A stretch of 50,100 nt of DNA, from assembly GCA_019635965.1 (NCBI GenBank), contig JAHBYK010000010.1, positions 1 through 50,100 on the forward strand. The letters are read 5' to 3'. A program made the position numbers and the translations under genes. Position 1 is the first letter of the stretch; each line of letters begins with the position of its first letter. The DNA is from Parvibaculum sp. (lineage in GTDB: Bacteria > Pseudomonadota > Alphaproteobacteria > Parvibaculales > Parvibaculaceae). Under the pieces are notes generated by a model, which saw nothing but the letters and a program-made list of their open reading frames with translations, made no database searches and was not told where the DNA came from. Below are positions 45,152 to 50,100 of the stretch, one piece after another.

Positions 45152-46086
45152 GCTTGAGGCTCGCATTCATGGGAACGCCGGATTTCTCCGTTCCCGTTCT
45201 CGCGGAAATTCTCGCCGCCGGTCACGAGGTTGTTGCCGTCTATTCGCAGCCCCCGCGCAAGGCCGGGCGCGGCATGGCCGAGCAGCCCTCGCCCGTGCAC
45301 CGCTTCGCCGAAGCGCATGGGCTTCCCGTCTTCACGCCCGTCTCGCTGAAAGGCGAGGCCGAGCAGCAGGCCTTCGCCGCGCTCGATCTCGATGCGGCGG
45401 TGGTCGTCGCCTATGGCCTGCTCCTGCCGAAACCCGTGCTCGAAGCGCCGCGGCTTGGCTGCCTCAATCTCCATGCCTCGCTGCTGCCGCGCTGGCGCGG
45501 CGCGGCGCCCATCCAGCGCGCCATCATGGCGGGCGACACCGAAACCGGCGTCATGGTGATGCAGATGGACGAAGGGCTCGACACGGGCCCCGTGCTCCTT
45601 GCCGAACGTGTCGCCATCGCGCCGGACGAAACATCCGGCAGCCTCCATGACCGCCTCTCCCATATCGGCGCCTCGCTCATGGTGCGCGCGCTTGCCGCCC
45701 TTTCGCGCGGCGCGCTCGAGGCGCGGCCGCAGGCCACGGAGGGCGTCACCTATGCGAAGAAGATCGAGAAGGCCGAAGCCCGCATCGACTGGTCGCGCCC
45801 GGCAAGGGAACTCGATTGCCACATTCGCGGCCTCACGCCCTTTCCCGGCGCCTATTTTGAAATCGCGCGCGGCCGCGAGGTGACGCGCATCAAGCTGTTG
45901 CGCGCAAAGCCCGTTGCGAAATCCGGCAAACCCGGCGAAGTCCTCTCCGCGCTCGACACGATCGTGATTGCCTGCGGTCAGGGCGCGCTCGAGATTTCCG
46001 AGCTGCAACGCGCCGGCAAGGCGCCCATGTTCGCGCGCGATTTCCTGCGCGGCTTCCCGCTCGAACCCGGCGAGGTCGTCGGCTGA
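45148..46086 (+). CDS. fmt: Methionyl-tRNA formyltransferase
   Basis: This enzyme formylates initiator Met-tRNA. With the TTG start at 45148 (overlapping the def stop as TTGA), the protein has 312 residues and opens [18 protein letters not shown], as expected for Fmt; TTG 45154 is the alternative. The catalytic centre shows [17 protein letters not shown], with the Asn, His and loop typical of formyltransferases, followed by the Asp segment in [11 protein letters not shown]-terminal OB-like domain (about 205-310) binds the acceptor stem. Its last base is shared with the truA start codon (TGATG). Confidence 0.96.
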   Translation: MSLRLAFMGTPDFSVPVLAEILAAGHEVVAVYSQPPRKAGRGMAEQPSPVHRFAEAHGLPVFTPVSLKGEAEQQAFAALDLDAAVVVAYGLLLPKPVLEAPRLGCLNLHASLLPRWRGAAPIQRAIMAGDTETGVMVMQMDEGLDTGPVLLAERVAIAPDETSGSLHDRLSHIGASLMVRALAALSRGALEARPQATEGVTYAKKIEKAEARIDWSRPARELDCHIRGLTPFPGAYFEIARGREVTRIKLLRAKPVAKSGKPGEVLSALDTIVIACGQGALEISELQRAGKAPMFARDFLRGFPLEPGEVVG

Positions 46087-46826
46087 TGCCGCGCTACAAG
46101 CTCACCATCGAATATGACGGCGCGCCCTTTGTCGGCTGGCAGGCGCAGGCAAACGGCCTCTCCATCCAGCATGTGCTGGAAGCGGGCTTCAGGGGCTTCT
46201 GCGGTCAGGACGTGAAGGTGAACGGCGCCGGCCGCACCGATGCCGGCGTCCATGCGCTCGGTCAGGTCGCCCATGTCGATCTCGAAAGGCCGGTCGCCTG
46301 CGATACGTTGCGCGATGCCGTGAACGCTCATATGCGCCCGCATCCCGTCGCCATCATCGAGGCGGAAGAAGTGCCGGACACGTTCGAGGCGCGCTTTTCC
46401 GCCATCCGCCGTCATTACATGTATCGCATCGTCAATCGCCGTGCGCCGCTGACGCTCGATCGCGGTCAGGCCTGGCTCGTCAACCGCCCGCTCGATGCGG
46501 ATGCGATGCATGCCGCCGCGCAGGTGCTGGTCGGCCGCCACGATTTCACGACCTTCCGCTCCGTCCAGTGCCAGGCGAAATCGCCGGTGAAAACGGTGGA
46601 TGAAATCGCCGTCGCCCGCTATGCCGATGAAATCGAGATCATCTGCCGCGCGCGCAGCTTCCTCCATAATCAGGTGCGCTCCTTTGTCGGTACGCTGAAG
46701 CAGGTGGGCGAGGGCAAGTGGACGAAGCGCGATGTCGAAAAGGCGCTCGCCGCGAAGGACCGCGCCGCCTGCGGCCCCGTCGCGCCGCCGGACGGGCTCT
46801 ATCTGCTGCAAGTGGATTACGATTAG
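46086..46826 (+). CDS. truA: tRNA pseudouridine synthase A
   Basis: This 246-residue enzyme makes pseudouridine at positions 38-40 of tRNA. The catalytic aspartate is Asp52 in [14 protein letters not shown]. Other family segments are [10 protein letters not shown] near the start, [12 protein letters not shown] in the middle, and [14 protein letters not shown] in the second domain. The start overlaps the fmt stop by one base, so def-fmt-truA form one coupled unit, a common alphaproteobacterial order. It is convergent with murI with a 20-base gap and no hairpin with a T-run. Confidence 0.97.
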   Translation: MPRYKLTIEYDGAPFVGWQAQANGLSIQHVLEAGFRGFCGQDVKVNGAGRTDAGVHALGQVAHVDLERPVACDTLRDAVNAHMRPHPVAIIEAEEVPDTFEARFSAIRRHYMYRIVNRRAPLTLDRGQAWLVNRPLDADAMHAAAQVLVGRHDFTTFRSVQCQAKSPVKTVDEIAVARYADEIEIICRARSFLHNQVRSFVGTLKQVGEGKWTKRDVEKALAAKDRAACGPVAPPDGLYLLQVDYD

Positions 46827-46846
46827 GCAGGCGGCCGCGCGGCGCC

Positions 46847-47671
46847 TCAGCCCGGCATGATGTCGACGAGTTCCACGTCTTTCGCGCGGATATCCTCGCC
46901 GAAGAATATCCCGCCCACGCGCGCAAAGCGTTCCGTGCTGTCGGTCGCCAGAAAGCGCGTCTTGCCCTTGCCCTTCCGCTTCGCGGCAAGGCCCTTTTCG
47001 GCCAGCGCCTCGGTCACCGCCTTTGCCGTCGTCGCCGCCGAGTCGACGAGCTTCACCTGCTTGCCCACCACCTTCGCAATGGTGCGCGCGAGCACCGGAA
47101 AATGCGTGCAGCCAAGCACCAGCGTGTCGGGCGCATGGCGGCCCTTGAAAAGCGGCGCGAGATAGCGCCGCGCCGCCGCTTCCGCCACATCGCCCTTCAC
47201 CCAGCCTTCTTCGGCCAGCGTCACGAAGAGGCCGCAAGGTGCCTGCGTCACCTTCGCTTCCGGCATCGCCGCATGGATCGCGCGGACATAAGCGCCGCCC
47301 TTCACGGTTGCTTCCGTGGCGATGACGCCGATATGGCCGCTCCTCGTGGCGCGTGTGCCCGCCTTCGCGCCCGGCTCGATCACGCCGATCACGGGGATCG
47401 GCGCCAGCGCCTTTTTCAAAGGTTCAAGCGCCACGGCCGATGCCGTATTGCAGGCGATCACCACCATCTTCACATTGTGGCCAAGCAGATGTTTCGTCGC
47501 CTGCGTTGCATAGGCGGTCACGGTTTCGGCGCTCTTCGTGCCATAGGGCAGGCGCGCCGTATCGCCCAGATAGACGAGGTCTTCATGTGGCAGCGCCGCG
47601 CGCAGCGCCTTCAGCACCGTGATGCCTCCAATGCCGCTGTCGAACACGCCGATAGGGCGCTCGTCGCTCAT
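46847..47671 (-). CDS. murI: Glutamate racemase
   Basis: This 274-residue enzyme makes D-glutamate for peptidoglycan. Both catalytic cysteines are in place: Cys74 in VVIACNTASA and the second in LVLGCTHFPVL. Asp11 and Ser12 in VFDSGIGG and YGTKS near residue 43 also match. The C-terminus carries a short basic insert (KRKGKGKTR) before the last strand. The ATG at 47671 overlaps the stop of the upstream membrane-protein gene (ATGA); longer frames run into that gene. It is the last gene of the dapD-dapE-membrane protein-murI series. Confidence 0.96.
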   Translation of the reverse strand: MSDERPIGVFDSGIGGITVLKALRAALPHEDLVYLGDTARLPYGTKSAETVTAYATQATKHLLGHNVKMVVIACNTASAVALEPLKKALAPIPVIGVIEPGAKAGTRATRSGHIGVIATEATVKGGAYVRAIHAAMPEAKVTQAPCGLFVTLAEEGWVKGDVAEAAARRYLAPLFKGRHAPDTLVLGCTHFPVLARTIAKVVGKQVKLVDSAATTAKAVTEALAEKGLAAKRKGKGKTRFLATDSTERFARVGGIFFGEDIRAKDVELVDIMPG

Positions 47672-48273
47672 CCGGCCATGCCTCCGGCGGGGATCAGCAG
47701 GAAGCCGAAAATCTGGTCGATGGAAAAGCTGAGCAGCGCCGCAAAAAGCACGATGGCGATGGCACGGCCCTGTTCGGCGCCCAGCACGTCGCGCGCGATC
47801 CGCCAGTGATAGAGGAACAGCACGACGAGCGCGGGCAGCATGAAGAAAAGCGCAGGCCCCTCGCCATAAAGCCCCAGCGAAAAGGGAACGAGCGGCAGCG
47901 CGAAGACGAGATTGGTGAACAGCATCCCCCAGTTGAAGGTCACGAGATAGGGGAGATAGGCACCCGAAAGCCCGAGCGCGCGCGAGATCCGCGACATGGC
48001 AAAGAGAAAGGCCGCCCAATAGACGATGGTGCCGAGCATCTCGGCGGTGATGAAGGGCCCGAAGGGAATCTCCACCGGAAAATTCTCGTTGCCCATGGCA
48101 AGCCGCCAGGCCGCCGTCGAGGAGAAGAAGAGCACGGGCAGCGATAGCAGAAGCCCGGTAAAGCTGCGCATCGCGCCTGCCGGCGTCAGATCGAAGCAGC
48201 CGCGCGCCCGCTCGTCGCCCATCAGCAGATAGAAGGCGCCGGTCATCGCACGAATGATCTCATTCCCGTTCAC
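47668..48273 (-). CDS. Uncharacterised integral membrane protein coupled to dapE and murI
   Basis: This is a 201-residue protein with about five or six hydrophobic helices (roughly residues 36-52, 75-92, 105-130, 138-160 and 175-195) and a short cytoplasmic-looking N-terminus containing [14 protein letters not shown] do not recognise a characterised family. The start is GTG 48273, overlapping the dapE stop (GTGA), and its own stop overlaps the murI start (ATGA), so all three should be translated together. That places it between two peptidoglycan-precursor enzymes (meso-DAP/lysine and D-Glu); a role in envelope synthesis is inference from position only. Confidence 0.8.
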   Translation of the reverse strand: MNGNEIIRAMTGAFYLLMGDERARGCFDLTPAGAMRSFTGLLLSLPVLFFSSTAAWRLAMGNENFPVEIPFGPFITAEMLGTIVYWAAFLFAMSRISRALGLSGAYLPYLVTFNWGMLFTNLVFALPLVPFSLGLYGEGPALFFMLPALVVLFLYHWRIARDVLGAEQGRAIAIVLFAALLSFSIDQIFGFLLIPAGGMAG

Positions 48274-49469
48274 GACACGGCCCCGCCGAAATAGCCGCGC
48301 AATATTTCCTCATAGACATCGGCAAGCCGCGCAATCTCGTTCACATCGGCGTTCTCGTCCGCCTTGTGCATGGTCGCGTTGGGCAGGCCGAATTCCACCA
48401 CAGGCGCATAGGCGCGGATGAAGCGCGCATCCGATGTGCCGCCGGTCGTCGAAAGCTCGGGCGTGATGCCCGTCACCTTCTCGATCGAGCGCGCAATCAG
48501 CGCCGAGAAGCTGCCCGGCGCGGTGAGGAAGGCCTCGCCGCTCGTCACCGTCTTCAGCGTGTAGCGGCCGCCCATCTCCGCCGTCACCGCATCGCAGACC
48601 GAGCGCATCCAGCGGTCGAGCGAGGCGCCGGTGTGAAGATCGTTGAAACGGACATTGAAAACCGCCCGCGCGCTGCCGGGAATGACATTCGTCGCGGTAT
48701 TGCCCACATCGACCGACGTGATCTCGAAATTGGAAGGCTGGAAATGATCCGTGCCCTCGTCGAGCACATGCGCATCGAGCCGCCGGAGCATTTCCAGAAG
48801 CCGCGGCACCGGATTGTCCGCAAGATGCGGATAGGCAACATGGCCTTGCGTGCCCTCGGCCGTCAGCCAGCCATTGATGCTGCCGCGCCGTCCGATCTTC
48901 GCCATGTCGCCAAGCCGCTCCACGCTGGTCGGCTCGCCGACAAGGCAATGGTCGATGGTCTCGCCCCGCGCGGCCAGCGCCTGAAGCATCTTCACCGTGC
49001 CGTTGATGCTCGGGCCTTCCTCGTCGCCGGTGATGAGCAGGCTGATCGAGCCCTTGAAGCCCCCCTTTGAAGCATAAAGGCGGACAATGCGCTCCGCCGC
49101 CGCCGCAAAGGCCGCGACCGCGCTCTTCATGTCGGCCGCGCCCCGCCCGTAAAGCCGGCCGCCTCTGATCTCCGCCCCGAAGGGATCGGCGGTCCATGCC
49201 GACGCCTCGCCCACCGGCACGACATCGGTATGCCCGGCAAAGCAGAAATGCGGCGCTTCCGTCCCGATCCGCGCATAGAGATTTTCGACATCGGGTGTCC
49301 CCTCCGCCGAAAAGCGCATCCGTTCGCAGCGGAAGCCGAGCGGCGCGAGGTACTTTTCAAGCACGCCAAGGCTCCCCGCCTCAGCCGGCGTCACGCTCGG
49401 ACAGCGGATCAGCTCCACCGCAATGGCAAGTGGATCATAGGGACGGGAAGGGGTTTGAGGCGCGTTCAT
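48270..49469 (-). CDS. dapE: Succinyl-diaminopimelate desuccinylase
   Basis: DapE removes succinate from N-succinyl-L,L-DAP in the lysine/meso-DAP pathway. It is a 399-residue two-zinc M20-family enzyme. Metal and catalytic residues are visible in [32 protein letters not shown] with the general-base Glu, and LVGEPTS. The dimerisation domain lies at about 200-315, and TGGTSDARF near the end contributes to substrate binding. The start is ATG 49469 (MNAPQ), with AAGGTG upstream. It follows dapD after 60 bases, so two steps of one pathway are adjacent, and it overlaps the next gene by four bases. Confidence 0.96.
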   Translation of the reverse strand: MNAPQTPSRPYDPLAIAVELIRCPSVTPAEAGSLGVLEKYLAPLGFRCERMRFSAEGTPDVENLYARIGTEAPHFCFAGHTDVVPVGEASAWTADPFGAEIRGGRLYGRGAADMKSAVAAFAAAAERIVRLYASKGGFKGSISLLITGDEEGPSINGTVKMLQALAARGETIDHCLVGEPTSVERLGDMAKIGRRGSINGWLTAEGTQGHVAYPHLADNPVPRLLEMLRRLDAHVLDEGTDHFQPSNFEITSVDVGNTATNVIPGSARAVFNVRFNDLHTGASLDRWMRSVCDAVTAEMGGRYTLKTVTSGEAFLTAPGSFSALIARSIEKVTGITPELSTTGGTSDARFIRAYAPVVEFGLPNATMHKADENADVNEIARLADVYEEILRGYFGGAVS

Positions 49470-49529
49470 GGGCACCTTGGTACCCCGCGCCCCGGAAGCC
49501 GTCAAATGACTGCGGTGTGAACCTCGGGC

Positions 49530-50100
49530 TCAGTCCCGAAGCAGCTCGTTGATCGCCGTCTTGGCGCGGGTCTGCGCATCGACCGTCTTCACGATCACCG
49601 CGCAATAGAGCGACGGCGCGGGCGAGCCATCGGGGTTCGGCTTGCCCGGCAGCGAGCCCGGCACGACCACCGAATAGGGCGGCACCTTGCCGATATGCAC
49701 TTCGCCCGTCTGCCGGTCGATGATCTTGGTCGAGGCCGAAATGAAGACGCCCATGGAAAGCACCGCGCCTTCGCCCACGATCACGCCCTCGACCACTTCC
49801 GAGCGCGCGCCGATGAAGCAGTTGTCCTCGATGATGACGGGGTTCGCCTGCAAGGGCTCCAGCACGCCGCCAATGCCCACACCGCCAGACAGGTGACAAT
49901 TCTTGCCGATCTGCGCGCAGGAGCCGACCGTCACCCAGGTATCGACCATCGTGCCCTCGTCCACATAGGCGCCGAGATTGACGAAGGACGGCATCAGCAC
50001 CACGTTCGGCGCGATATAGGCGGAGCGGCGGACGATGGCGCCCGGCACGGCGCGGAAACCGCCCTTGCGGAATTCCGCCTCGCCCCAGCCTTCGAACTTC
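49530..50100 (-). CDS. dapD: Tetrahydrodipicolinate N-succinyltransferase (partial)
   Basis: DapD catalyses the succinylation step of the DAP/lysine pathway. About 190 C-terminal residues are present; the frame stays open to the window edge (codons from 50099 read [20 protein letters not shown], the DapD opening of this domain). The left-handed beta-helix hexapeptide repeats are clear ([40 protein letters not shown], with key piece [12 protein letters not shown]). The C-terminal end [19 protein letters not shown] matches the family. GTG 50048 is an internal valine, not the start. Operon partner of dapE downstream. Confidence 0.97.
   Translation of the reverse strand, partial: KFEGWGEAEFRKGGFRAVPGAIVRRSAYIAPNVVLMPSFVNLGAYVDEGTMVDTWVTVGSCAQIGKNCHLSGGVGIGGVLEPLQANPVIIEDNCFIGARSEVVEGVIVGEGAVLSMGVFISASTKIIDRQTGEVHIGKVPPYSVVVPGSLPGKPNPDGSPAPSLYCAVIVKTVDAQTRAKTAINELLRD

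Noticed and set aside
46827..46846. Terminator between truA and murI
   Set aside because: The 20-base gap is GC-rich (GGCGGCCGCGCGGCGCC) and could pair, but there is no T-run on either strand.

Overview
The window looks like a chromosomal segment of a GC-rich alphaproteobacterium, most likely of the order Rhizobiales/Hyphomicrobiales; a Parvibaculum-like organism would fit, but the genus is inference. The reasons are the conserved alphaproteobacterial gene orders (cytochrome c / kdsB / pheA; SRP RNA / dnaX / ybaB / recR; dapD-dapE near def-fmt-truA), a Caulobacter-type cpa/tad pilus locus, a DnaX without its zinc cysteines, and TTAA-N7-TTAA (CtrA-type) sites. There is no integrase, transposase, phage gene or CRISPR array. 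This is mostly core genome with one accessory pilus island.

Layout. 1-4557: pheS (partial)-pheT, an MmcQ/YjbR-like gene, a crotonase and an exported protein, co-directional and tightly packed. 4573-6484: lepA with its own promoter and terminator. 6504-7142: a small membrane protein and tRNA-Ser(GGA). 7263-21551: a complete Tad/Flp pilus locus: two TadE-type pseudopilins, TadG, an orphan secretin N-domain protein, a Crp/Fnr regulator, Flp pilin, CpaA-CpaB-CpaC-CpaD-CpaE-CpaF-TadB-TadC and a convergent TadD-like TPR lipoprotein. 21719-26426: an orphan TAXI-type solute-binding protein, a GST, an M17 aminopeptidase, and a MarR regulator coupled to an NlpC/P60 hydrolase. 26433-34069: a five-gene Yej-type peptide ABC importer with two tandem binding proteins. 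34302-36858: membrane-anchored cytochrome c, kdsB and pheA. 36859-40897: nudC, the SRP RNA, dnaX, ybaB and recR. 40904-43956: a sodium:alanine symporter and rmuC. 44115-46826: a cysteine-rich lipoprotein, then def-fmt-truA. 46847-50100 (minus strand): dapD (partial)-dapE-unknown membrane protein-murI.

How the genes work together. The pilus block holds everything expected for a Tad machine: pilin, prepilin peptidase, secretin, pilotin-like lipoprotein, TadZ-type localiser, ATPase, two platform proteins, minor pilins and a TPR lipoprotein. Two exact TTAA-N7-TTAA sites and one with a single mismatch lie in three of its intergenic regions, so cell-cycle control by CtrA is a reasonable inference. 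The Yej importer, NlpC/P60 hydrolase, aminopeptidase and dapDE/murI group all concern peptides or peptidoglycan. The last group carries an uncharacterised membrane protein joined by 4-base overlaps to dapE and murI.

The best leads are the CtrA-type sites, the ten-cysteine lipoprotein at 44115, the membrane protein between dapE and murI, the four-copy 24-bp repeat spanning two convergent gene ends, and the orphan secretin N-domain protein. I found no clearly new multi-gene system. All calls rest on reading the sequence; no database search was run.
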